A program made the position numbers and the translations under genes. This document shows, piece after piece, positions 1 to 5,987 of a stretch of DNA of 9,801 nucleotides (the stretch's first letter is position 1; each line of letters starts with the position of its first letter). The notes beneath the pieces are model-generated. The model ran no database searches. It had not been told where the DNA came from and worked only from the letters and a program-made list of their open reading frames with translations. The stretch lies in assembly GCA_003242315.1 (NCBI GenBank), contig QGUY01000145.1, positions 1 through 9,801 on the forward strand, in the 5' to 3' direction. This DNA comes from Bacteroidota bacterium (lineage in GTDB: Bacteria > Bacteroidota > Bacteroidia > Cytophagales > Cyclobacteriaceae).

Positions 1-807
1 GATCTCCGGGATAAATTTCACGGCAGGTCCAAACACGCCGCCACCGAGAATAATCTTTTCGGGATTGAAAATGCTGATGAGGTTGGCTATAGCCATGCCC
101 CAATACTCAATGCATTCTCTGATCACAGTAATCGCCAGCGGATCACGCTTTTCATAAGCAGCGAACACGTGGTGAGCCGTCAGTTCAGAAGGGTTCACGC
201 GTAGCATGCCTTTGTAATCTTGTCGGATCGTGAGCAGCTCCCTGGCGAGTCGTGCAATTCCATCCCCGGACGCATAGTATTCAAAGCATCCGTAGGAGAT
301 GTATTTCATGAGAAAGGGCTTTTGGAGCGCCATCCAGCCAACCGCGCCGGCGATATCGTGCGCGCCACGTATGATTTGACCTCCGGAAAGTATGCCCGCG
401 CCAATGCCCGTGCCCACTGCGAGAAAGATGGCATCTTTACAATCCTTCGCACTCCCTCGCCATATTTCTCCTGAGATACAGCATGCGCGATCGTTGTCGA
501 TGATAACGGGCACGTTGGGACACGCATCCTGGAGCTCTTTCAACAGGGGATAGTCATCCCATCCCGGAATGTTCGGAGCCCACACGGTTCCCGTCTCCCG
601 GCGGCTGATGCCGGGAACCGACACGCCGATAGACTTCACGTCTGTTTTTTTACAATGCGATGCCACGGCCTCCGTAATCAGTGCGCCAACCTCTTTATCC
701 CTGCGCTTTCCCAGTGCCACTGACTCGCTGAATATGATCTCGCCATCCAGCGAAAACACGGCGGTGGCCAGCTTTGTCCCACCCAGGTCGATACCGAGAA
801 TTGCCAT
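1..807 (-). CDS. ROK-family sugar kinase (glucokinase-like), 3' end outside window
   Basis: Reading the minus strand from the ATG at 807 gives 269 codons that stay open to the window edge. The family is usually about 300-320 residues, so roughly 30-50 are missing. The protein starts MAILGIDLGGTKLATAVF, with the phosphate-binding DLGGTK at residues 7-12. The catalytic Asp is probably D106 in IDNDRACCISGE, GTGIGAGI at 132-139 is the second nucleotide-binding motif, and IILGGGVF at 252-259 is typical of ROK C-termini. The usual ROK zinc site looks lost: the GH of GEIGHM is GW here (GAVGWM, 154-159), and only GCFEYYASG remains of the CxCGxxGCxE cluster. It sits 26 nt after the CE4 stop in the same direction, so it is probably the last seen gene of the GH9-CE4-ROK transcript. 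Expected role is cytoplasmic ATP-dependent phosphorylation of a released hexose; the exact sugar cannot be read. A ROK repressor is unlikely because no N-terminal helix-turn-helix is present. Confidence 0.93.
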   Translation of the reverse strand, partial: MAILGIDLGGTKLATAVFSLDGEIIFSESVALGKRRDKEVGALITEAVASHCKKTDVKSIGVSVPGISRRETGTVWAPNIPGWDDYPLLKELQDACPNVPVIIDNDRACCISGEIWRGSAKDCKDAIFLAVGTGIGAGILSGGQIIRGAHDIAGAVGWMALQKPFLMKYISYGCFEYYASGDGIARLARELLTIRQDYKGMLRVNPSELTAHHVFAAYEKRDPLAITVIRECIEYWGMAIANLISIFNPEKIILGGGVFGPAVKFIPEI

Positions 808-833
808 GCGCTCTAATTTTTTGTGATATCAAA

Positions 834-1550
834 TTATTCCGTCCCTTCAGGGACAAGTTCATCGATCCGTTTAAATGAATAACCTTTTTCCATCAAAGTC
901 ACCAATAACTGGTCAAGTCGATCGTAGAACTTGTCGGTTCGCCTCGGATCAGTTCCGATATGCACAAGCAATATGAAGCCATTCATTCCGATGCGCGCAT
1001 TCGATTCGTAGTCCATAATGGATCGAAAAATCGTATCCGAGTTTCTGTACCGCGTACCCATATCAGGGTAGGTATAATCCGCAGTCGACAAAGTTCCCGG
1101 TGTAAAGTTCACCAGGGTGAGTCCCAACTCATGCGTCCACTTCACAACGGAGGCGTTATACCATTCGTACGGAGGCAGGAATACCTTCGCTTCGTTCTTA
1201 TCAATCCCAAATTCCGCCATCCGCTTGTAATTCCGTTTCAGGTCGCGTCGGAACTGACGGCGTGTTACCAGCAGGCTGTCGCGTTTGGACCAGTCGCAGT
1301 ACAGCAAATGCTTGTCAGAATGCGCGCCGAGATAATGCCCATCCTGAAGCAGGTCTTTGATCAGCGGTTCAAATTCATCGTTAGCGTAAAAGTTGCCCGT
1401 GAAGAAGAACCCTGCTTTGACATTGCGCTGCCGCAGCACGCTGCGAATTACCGCACCTCCGTCCGCAAATTCATCACCGGTGAATACGAGGAAGATGCTT
1501 TTTTCTGTCGTGTCACCCCTGACGATCGCCCCATAGGGGTCAACAATTAC
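834..1550 (-). CDS. CE4/NodB-like polysaccharide deacetylase domain without its own start codon
   Basis: The minus-strand frame from 1550 to the TAA at 834-836 encodes 238 residues beginning VIVDPYGAIVRGDTTEKSIF. It has NodB-fold landmarks: FLVFTGDEFADGG (degenerate motif 1, TGDE for the usual TFDD), GFFFTGNFY, GHYLGAHSDKH (HSxxH zinc motif), FLPPYEWYN and ILLVHIGTD (final His motif), then a C-terminal GYSFKRIDELV. The predicted role is deacetylation of an acetylated polysaccharide such as xylan; the substrate is inferred. The frame is open upstream to 1703, but it holds no ATG, GTG or TTG before GTG 1437-1439, and that GTG lies after the catalytic motif, so starting there would delete the active site. 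In the -1 frame it is continuous with the end of the GH9 gene, so it is probably the C-terminal half of a GH9-CE4 product made by frameshifting, or a gene split by an A-run indel. Initiation at the rare ATT 1547 is a weaker option. Confidence 0.82.
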   Translation of the reverse strand, partial: VIVDPYGAIVRGDTTEKSIFLVFTGDEFADGGAVIRSVLRQRNVKAGFFFTGNFYANDEFEPLIKDLLQDGHYLGAHSDKHLLYCDWSKRDSLLVTRRQFRRDLKRNYKRMAEFGIDKNEAKVFLPPYEWYNASVVKWTHELGLTLVNFTPGTLSTADYTYPDMGTRYRNSDTIFRSIMDYESNARIGMNGFILLVHIGTDPRRTDKFYDRLDQLLVTLMEKGYSFKRIDELVPEGTE

Positions 1551-1571
1551 TTTTTTTTCCTGCCCACCTCC
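1515..1571 (-). promoter_or_regulatory. Candidate -1 ribosomal frameshift signal at the GH9/CE4 junction
   Basis: In transcript order: GGAGGT (1571-1566, Shine-Dalgarno-like), 9 nt, the heptamer A AAA AAG (1556-1550) in the GH9 frame, and the TAA stop (1549-1547). Then ACCCCT (1540-1535) can pair with AGGGGT (1520-1515) in a 6-bp stem; an alternative is a CCCC-TAT-GGGG mini-hairpin (1539-1529). The order and the heptamer match the E. coli dnaX frameshift site. Slipping back one base makes the next codon GTA (1550-1548) and enters the CE4 frame. The match is read directly; that it works is inference. An indel in the run of eight A is the main alternative. Confidence 0.55.
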
Positions 1572-3388
1572 CGGGACTCGTGATCTTTTGCAGCGAGGAG
1601 ATAAACGAGCGATGCCGTTCCGTCCATAGTTGGTTCGTTCGTGCTGTAATCGCCGTAGTCGTCGTGATAAACCGCGAGGTCGGATTGGAACTCTGCATAC
1701 TCGTCAGGTTCGTGAAGTTCCAGTCCTAACAGGTTGTTAAATATTGCTGTGTAGACGGGGCCATCGACCAGTCCACCGTTAATCGGATAGTTGTACAGTA
1801 CCGTATACGATGAATGCGGATCAGTCGGCGTGTCCCGGTCGGCAGGAAGACCGTACACCATGCTGGTTCCCCAGGGATTGAGTCCGAAGATCCAATCGAA
1901 ACACGCCTGCTCAAGTTCGATGAACGTTTCATCGCCGGTGAGTTGACGGTACAGATAGCATTGAATGGCAAAGGATGTTGTCAAGTTGTTGGAGCACCAT
2001 ATAAACGGCACGCCGCGATAGAAGGCATTGTTCTTTGCCTTGTTCCACACCTTTTCGATTCCCTGACGGTAAAATCCGATCAGGAGTTTGCGGTCGTCCG
2101 GATTTGCATTCTTCGCGAGTTCATAGTGACCAAAGTTGTGGAACGGATACCATTGATAGTGACGCGCAGTATCTGTGCCGATCCACGGCGTGACCGGTTC
2201 CTGTTTGCCGTACTGAAGCGCCTCATCGTAATATGCTCGGTCTCCTATGAGTTGGAATATGGAAGCTGCGCCCAGTTCCATGTCGTCAACCCAGTTGTCT
2301 TCTTCGTAGAAGTAACGTGCCCTGCCGGGTGCGGTCTGTGCAACACCTGGCTTTGCTTTTCCGAATGCATAAGCGGTTAGTGATTTTTCGCGAAACCGGG
2401 TCGCTCTTGAAGGATCTATGTCTTTCAATACCTGTGCGCCGAGAGCGAACGCGCTTGCAAATTTGCCCGCGGTAGAAGCTGCCCCTGTTGCGCGGTTCTT
2501 GTGTTTGAAGAGGCCCTGAACTTCGCCCGAGATAAAGTATACGGGACGGCCTTTACCTTTGCCCCATCCGTAGTCGACTGAGTCGAGCGTAGGGAGTCTG
2601 AAGCCCGCGTGATCGCGGTCGTCGGCAAGTTGATTAAACATCCAGTCGGGACGCGGATGCATTTTTTCAAGCCATTGGAGCCCCCACAACGCTTCGTCGA
2701 GAACATCCGCTTTTCCGTTGCTTCCTTCCAGTCCGTTGTCCAGGTGTTCGTCTCCGAAGGAGCCGGGGAAATCGCGGTAGGCGGCCAGGAGGTGATAGGT
2801 CGCGTTTGCAGACGTTGTGGAGTACTGAAGATAGTCGGTAGCGTCATGCCATCCTCCCGAGACGTCGATGTGCGTGCCGTCCGGCATGGGTCCGTAAATC
2901 GTGTATCCGTCGTGAGTATGACATGAATCCTTTAGAAAAGGATTATACCCGCTTCGTTGCTGTCTCATATATTGAAGCAGGAAGTCGGGACGTCCTTTGT
3001 AGACATCAGCGGATATGTTGAATTCTGGTGATTGTGCACTGCCTGCGCGCAGGTAGTAGGTTCCAGGCAGGTTGTATTTGGAGAAGTCGAGACGGTAGGT
3101 ATGCGTAAAGGGGCCGTAAGCGCCAAAATCTTTTCCTGTTTTGCCTTTAAAAACGACTTTGGAAGAACGGCTGTCAACCAACTCAAAAGTTTCAGGCCCC
3201 GGCTGACTCGCCTTCGATGCGAGTACGGCCACCTTCACTGAAGAGGGCGCATATCCCAGCAAATTGATGCGGATCCAGGAATCAGTTTTTTGCTGCCCTG
3301 ATGAGAGCGTAGAGATAAGGAGCAGGGCGATCCATACGCCGAACCAGAGCGGGTGGGATCGGAACTGGCATGCGTTTTTTTGCGTCAT
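1547..3388 (-). CDS. Secreted GH9 glycoside hydrolase (endoglucanase-like) with N-terminal Ig-like domain
   Basis: From ATG 3388 the product is 613 residues; a longer in-frame start at 3460 adds 24 residues. I prefer 3388 because it puts a clean Sec signal at the N-terminus: MTQKNACQFRSH, then hydrophobic PLWFGVWIALLLISTLSSG. Counted from the longer start, an Ig-like CelD_N domain spans about 61-150 (WIRINLLGYAP ... NLPGTYYLRAG) and a GH9 (alpha/alpha)6 barrel about 155-625. The catalytic base region is GGWHDATDYLQY (D206/D209, a variant of the usual DAGD). The acid is E609 in DYSTNEPTMDG, and GLNPWGTSMVYG and DPHSSY are the usual late motifs. Expected activity is hydrolysis of beta-1,4-glucan or mixed-linkage glucan in the periplasm or outside. 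It is first in a minus-strand run with the CE4 region and the ROK kinase, and is divergent from the DeoR gene. The stop TAA (1549-1547) directly follows AAAAAAAAG and sits on a candidate -1 frameshift site. Confidence 0.93.
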   Translation of the reverse strand: MTQKNACQFRSHPLWFGVWIALLLISTLSSGQQKTDSWIRINLLGYAPSSVKVAVLASKASQPGPETFELVDSRSSKVVFKGKTGKDFGAYGPFTHTYRLDFSKYNLPGTYYLRAGSAQSPEFNISADVYKGRPDFLLQYMRQQRSGYNPFLKDSCHTHDGYTIYGPMPDGTHIDVSGGWHDATDYLQYSTTSANATYHLLAAYRDFPGSFGDEHLDNGLEGSNGKADVLDEALWGLQWLEKMHPRPDWMFNQLADDRDHAGFRLPTLDSVDYGWGKGKGRPVYFISGEVQGLFKHKNRATGAASTAGKFASAFALGAQVLKDIDPSRATRFREKSLTAYAFGKAKPGVAQTAPGRARYFYEEDNWVDDMELGAASIFQLIGDRAYYDEALQYGKQEPVTPWIGTDTARHYQWYPFHNFGHYELAKNANPDDRKLLIGFYRQGIEKVWNKAKNNAFYRGVPFIWCSNNLTTSFAIQCYLYRQLTGDETFIELEQACFDWIFGLNPWGTSMVYGLPADRDTPTDPHSSYTVLYNYPINGGLVDGPVYTAIFNNLLGLELHEPDEYAEFQSDLAVYHDDYGDYSTNEPTMDGTASLVYLLAAKDHESREVGRKKK

Positions 3389-3391
3389 TGT

Positions 3392-3404
3392 TTTACTAAG
3401 TAAA
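3392..3404. promoter_or_regulatory. 13-bp palindrome just upstream of the GH9 start (possible operator)
   Basis: TTTACT-A-AGTAAA is a perfect inverted repeat with a one-base centre, three bases before the preferred GH9 ATG (3388). GTTTTAC at its left edge (3390-3396) recurs at 3442-3448. The position in the 124-bp gap between the GH9 and DeoR starts suits a repressor site, with the DeoR protein the obvious candidate, but nothing in the sequence proves this. A+T-rich leaders make such palindromes by chance now and then. Confidence 0.3.
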
Positions 3405-3512
3405 GAAATAAAGCAACAATCAGCAAGATTTTCTTCCGATCGTTTTACAGGGACGGCCATTTTTTGACAGATACAGCAAAAAGCTGCAACTTTGCGGCAC
3501 AGACCCCGATCG

Positions 3513-4256
3513 ATGTTACAGGAAGAGCGTCAACGATTCATCCTTCAGCGAATCAACCTCCATCACAAGGTACTCACTTCTGACTTATGTCAATTGCTGA
3601 ATGTGTCGTTGGATACAGTGCGGCGTGACCTCACAGAGCTTGAACGCAAAGGAAAGCTGGTGAAGGTTCATGGTGGAGCGTTATCCAACATGTTCCATTA
3701 TCCGTATCAGCAGCCGGAAGTGTATGCGCGGGAGGAAAAGATTGCCATTGCGCGAAAAGCGCTGTCGCTGATAAAAGATGGAATGGTGATACTCGCTGGG
3801 GGAGGCACTGTGATGCTTGAGTTGGCCCGGCTGTTCCCGGAGAATTTGAAGGGTACGTTCTTTACGGTAAGCCCCCTCGTTGCGCTTGAAGTTACGCAAC
3901 GATCTACAGTAGAAGTCATTCTTCTCGGCGGTCGGCTCGCCAGAAACTCGTATATCTGCACCGGATCTTCCGTTGTGAGCCAGCTTGCAGAACTGCGCGC
4001 GGACCTGTGCCTGATGGGTACGAATGGTATCGCCCTGAAAGAAGGAATTACTGATAACGACTGGGAGGTCGTTCAGGTAAAGAAGGCAATGGTGCGATGC
4101 GCCGAATCTACTGCCGTTCTCACGATCTCCGAAAAGTTGGGCACTGCGCAACGCATGCAGGTGTGCCCTTTATCATCGATCGATCATCTCATTACTGAAC
4201 TCCGGCCGGAAGATGAGCGGCTGAAAGAGTTTTCGAAGCTGTTTAAGGTGATCTGA
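3513..4256 (+). CDS. DeoR-family transcriptional regulator
   Basis: I start it at ATG 3513 (247 residues), which gives the standard N-terminus MLQEERQRFIL; an in-frame TTG at 3492 would add seven residues and is less likely. Residues about 5-57 form the DeoR winged helix-turn-helix: LTSDLCQLLNVSLDTVRRDL is the recognition region and GKLVKVHGGAL the wing. The rest is the DeoRC sugar-phosphate sensor domain. It keeps DGMVILAGGGTVMLELAR (phosphate-loop region, usually D-x-GTT), VILLGGRL, TGSSVV, LMGTNGI, GITDND and VKKAMV. Such proteins are usually cytoplasmic repressors released by a phosphorylated sugar or sugar-acid intermediate. It is transcribed away from GH9-CE4-ROK across a 124-bp gap, so it probably controls that run and itself. 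The ligand cannot be read, though a product of the ROK kinase would be logical. Confidence 0.95.
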   Translation: MLQEERQRFILQRINLHHKVLTSDLCQLLNVSLDTVRRDLTELERKGKLVKVHGGALSNMFHYPYQQPEVYAREEKIAIARKALSLIKDGMVILAGGGTVMLELARLFPENLKGTFFTVSPLVALEVTQRSTVEVILLGGRLARNSYICTGSSVVSQLAELRADLCLMGTNGIALKEGITDNDWEVVQVKKAMVRCAESTAVLTISEKLGTAQRMQVCPLSSIDHLITELRPEDERLKEFSKLFKVI

Positions 4257-4293
4257 CTTACTCAACCGCTCTGCGACTAGGGTCGCGTCCTCA

Positions 4294-4458
4294 TCACACC
4301 CTGCTTAGAACGTGCAGCAGTATTAGTGTTACCCCAGCAAGCATCAGCACAAAGACGACTATCGCTCCGAGATTGTGATGTCGTTTTCGGGGTGCTTCGA
4401 CGTAGTAGGTGACTTCTCTTTCCTTTTCCGATTTTTCCGGTGGAGAAGCAAATATCAA
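4294..4458 (-). CDS. Possible small single-span membrane protein, function unknown
   Basis: This minus-strand frame ends at TGA 4294-4296, followed at once by a second TGA, and is open back to a TGA at 4510-4512. The only usual start codon is TTG 4456-4458, which gives 54 residues; no convincing ribosome-binding site is placed for it. The sequence has protein-like order. A charged segment (EKSEKEREVTYYVE, then PRKRHHN) is followed by one strongly hydrophobic span, LGAIVVFVLMLAGVTLILL, and a short HVLSRV tail. The basic residues before the span suggest an N-in orientation. I recognise no family. It lies between the convergent ends of the DeoR and uxuA genes. It could be a real small membrane protein, a decayed gene remnant with its start lost, or chance. 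Confidence 0.35.
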   Translation of the reverse strand: MIFASPPEKSEKEREVTYYVEAPRKRHHNLGAIVVFVLMLAGVTLILLHVLSRV

Positions 4459-4683
4459 CTCCCAGGTGATAAAGACAAGGCCCCCTAAAAGACAGTCGCC
4501 AGGAATCTGTCAACCTCATCAAAATAAAACTTTCCGAACGGTCCGTCTCCGGCCTGGAAGCCCTGAAGGTGGTCGGTGCGACTCACACTCGTACTCCCAC
4601 GGACGCTGGCTTGTTCTGCCGCGAGACGCGCAAGTTGCGCGTCTCTACTACGTCTCTACCGATTGCGCCGTCGTAATAACTGC
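4459..4683. other. Gene-free stretch between the small ORF and uxuA
   Basis: I see no credible protein here on either strand; the open frames are short and have no recognisable motifs. It holds a perfect 23-bp palindrome (4623-4645) and related GTAGAGACG repeats. Together with the small ORF region it makes up the 427-nt gap between the DeoR stop and the uxuA stop. No run of T follows the palindrome on either strand, so I do not call an intrinsic terminator. Confidence 0.6.
4623..4659. repeat. REP-like palindrome with flanking GTAGAGACG repeats
   Basis: GAGACGCGCAA (4623-4633), a single G, then TTGCGCGTCTC (4635-4645) form a perfect 11-bp inverted repeat. On the minus strand GTAGAGACG occurs twice in tandem beside it (within about 4639-4659). 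The RNA would fold as a 9-bp G+C-rich stem with a 5-nt loop. Its intergenic place just after a gene end and its form fit dispersed REP/MITE-like elements. Whether it recurs elsewhere in the genome cannot be seen here. Confidence 0.6.
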
Positions 4684-4696
4684 CTACTGCCTACTA
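4681..4696. repeat. TGCCTAC direct repeat over the uxuA stop codon
   Basis: TGCCTACTGCCTACT is two copies of a 7-bp unit plus one base and covers the uxuA stop (4684-4686) and the codons just before it. It lies about 40 bp from the REP-like palindrome and may mark the edge of the same repeat-rich insertion. Confidence 0.45.
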
Positions 4697-5853
4697 TCAA
4701 TAGTCCTGCTAAGTCCCAACTCCAGCCCTCTCAGTTCCGCCAATCCTTTCAACCGCCCAATCGCCGAGTACCCTGGATAGGTTGTCTTCTTCAGATCGTC
4801 TAACATCACGTGTCCATGATCCGGGCGCATAGGGATAGATACCTTTCGCCGCTGCATAAGATGGAGCACTTCGGTCACTACCGCCACCATGTCGGTATCG
4901 CCATCGAGGTGATTGGCCTCGTAGAAGTTCCCTTCGCTGTCGCGCTTCGTGTTTCGGAGGTGGAGGAAGTGAATGTGATCGCCAAGCCTCCTAACCATGC
5001 CCGGCAGGTCGTTGTCTGGCCGTACGCCGTATGAACCCGTGCAGAAGCAAAGTCCATTGGCGGGCGACGGCGCAGCCTGGATGAGTTCGGTTGCGTCTTG
5101 TTCCGTGCTCACAACCCTCGGCAGGCCGAGAATGGGATAGGGGGGGTCATCGGGATGGATAGCCATCTTCAATCCAAGCTCTTCCGCGACAGGCACTACC
5201 TGTTTTAGGAAGTAGAATAGATTTTCCTTCAAACGCGCGGCATCAATATGCGCGTAGGTTTTCAGGGCTGTGAGTATCTGTTCTTCCGTAAAACGCTCTT
5301 CGCTTCCGGGAAGGCCCAGCAAAGCATTGCGATACAATGTCTCCTTTTCCTGGTCCGTCATGCTTGTTAGCCGTGCTTTGGCCTTTGCAATCTCTTCGGG
5401 GGTATAATCTTTTTCCGCACCGGGACGCTTCAACAGGAACAGATCAAAAGCAATGAACGCCGACTTCTCGAAGCGCAATGCCTTACTTCCTTCGGGAAGC
5501 GTGTAGTTGGGATCCGTCCGCATCCAGTCGAGGATAGGCATGAAGTTGTACGTAACAACTTTCAGCCCGCACGCTGCGACATTCTTCAGGCTGACTTTGT
5601 AGTTCTCAATGTATTTTTCGTATTGCCCTGAATGCTTCTTGATATCTTCATGAACAGGAAGGCTTTCGATGACTGTCCAGGTCATGCCTGCGTCTTCTAT
5701 ATGCTTCCTGCGTTTGTCAATTTCTTCTACTGTCCAGATCTCTCCAACAGGGATGTGATGCAACGCGGTGACCACGCCCGTGCAACCCGCCTGCCTGATA
5801 TCCTGCAGGCTGACCGGATCGTTGGGTCCATACCACCGCATGGTTTGTTCCAT
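4684..5853 (-). CDS. uxuA: Mannonate dehydratase
   Basis: It catalyses D-mannonate to 2-keto-3-deoxy-D-gluconate plus water, the third step of glucuronate breakdown in the cytoplasm. I start it at ATG 5853 (389 residues, near the family's usual 390-400) because this gives the usual MEQTMRWYGPNDPVSL; ATG 5862 is also in frame and adds MYL. The TIM-barrel metal ligands are visible, numbered from 5862: H236 in MAIHPDDPP, a Cys in LCFCTGSYG (272 or 274), a His in DHIHFLHLRN (299 or 301) and D348 in RPDHGH. ALHHIPVGEIW is another family hallmark. It follows GH67 in the same direction after a repeat-filled gap of about 134 nt, a common pairing in which GH67 supplies glucuronate. UxaC and UxuB, needed to complete the route, are not in the window. 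The last codons (DSRQ, stop) overlap a short TAGGCAG repeat, so the tail may be repeat-derived. Confidence 0.97.
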   Translation of the reverse strand: MEQTMRWYGPNDPVSLQDIRQAGCTGVVTALHHIPVGEIWTVEEIDKRRKHIEDAGMTWTVIESLPVHEDIKKHSGQYEKYIENYKVSLKNVAACGLKVVTYNFMPILDWMRTDPNYTLPEGSKALRFEKSAFIAFDLFLLKRPGAEKDYTPEEIAKAKARLTSMTDQEKETLYRNALLGLPGSEERFTEEQILTALKTYAHIDAARLKENLFYFLKQVVPVAEELGLKMAIHPDDPPYPILGLPRVVSTEQDATELIQAAPSPANGLCFCTGSYGVRPDNDLPGMVRRLGDHIHFLHLRNTKRDSEGNFYEANHLDGDTDMVAVVTEVLHLMQRRKVSIPMRPDHGHVMLDDLKKTTYPGYSAIGRLKGLAELRGLELGLSRTIDSRQ

Positions 5854-5862
5854 CAAATACAT

Positions 5863-5894
5863 GTGCTTTTGTGTTTACGTGCTTATGTGTTTAC
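5863..5894. repeat. Octamer array A, next to the uxuA start
   Basis: Four 8-bp units in a row: GTGCTTTT, GTGTTTAC, GTGCTTAT, GTGTTTAC, which is a 16-bp unit repeated twice with one mismatch. On the transcript strand this gives an A-rich leader (GTAAACAC, ATAAGCAC, GTAAACAC, AAAAGCAC) ending directly at the ATG at 5862, so the repeat forms the ribosome approach region of uxuA. A change in copy number could alter uxuA translation. Confidence 0.75.
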
Positions 5895-5926
5895 GTTGTC
5901 TGGCTTCCACGTGAGTGCTGGATATG

Positions 5927-5958
5927 TGTTGAAGTGCTCAAGTCTTGAAGTGTTGAAG
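5927..5958. repeat. Octamer array B in the GH67-uxuA gap
   Basis: Four 8-bp units: TGTTGAAG, TGCTCAAG, TCTTGAAG, TGTTGAAG; the first and last are identical. It has the same 8-bp period as array A, 32 bp away, but a different unit. No inverted symmetry or protein-like frame explains it. It resembles the short octamer repeats scattered in intergenic DNA of some Bacteroidota, a comparison made from memory. Confidence 0.7.
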
Positions 5959-5987
5959 TTGTCTGTTATCCACTTTCGTGCCTCGGC

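Noticed and set aside
834..1439. CE4 gene starting at GTG 1439 (201 residues)
   Set aside because: This start lies after the conserved VRGD...FTGDEFADGG segment that continues in frame upstream, so the protein would lack its catalytic motif. It is simply the first start codon in the frame.
1491..1534. ATG at 1534 just after the GH9 stop as the CE4 start
   Set aside because: It is in the GH9 frame, not the CE4 frame, and leads only to a short meaningless peptide.
960..1583. Plus-strand open frame of 207 codons
   Set aside because: Shadow of the CE4/GH9 coding sequence; no family-like motifs, while the minus strand is clearly protein-coding.
1814..2380. Plus-strand open frame of 188 codons
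   Set aside because: Antisense to the GH9 catalytic domain with no recognisable domain.
4623..4645. Intrinsic terminator for uxuA or DeoR
   Set aside because: The stem is strong but no T run follows on either strand, so a repeat element is the better call.
4409..4780. Plus-strand open frame of 123 codons in the DeoR-uxuA gap
   Set aside because: Runs through the palindrome repeat and into antisense uxuA; composition is not protein-like.
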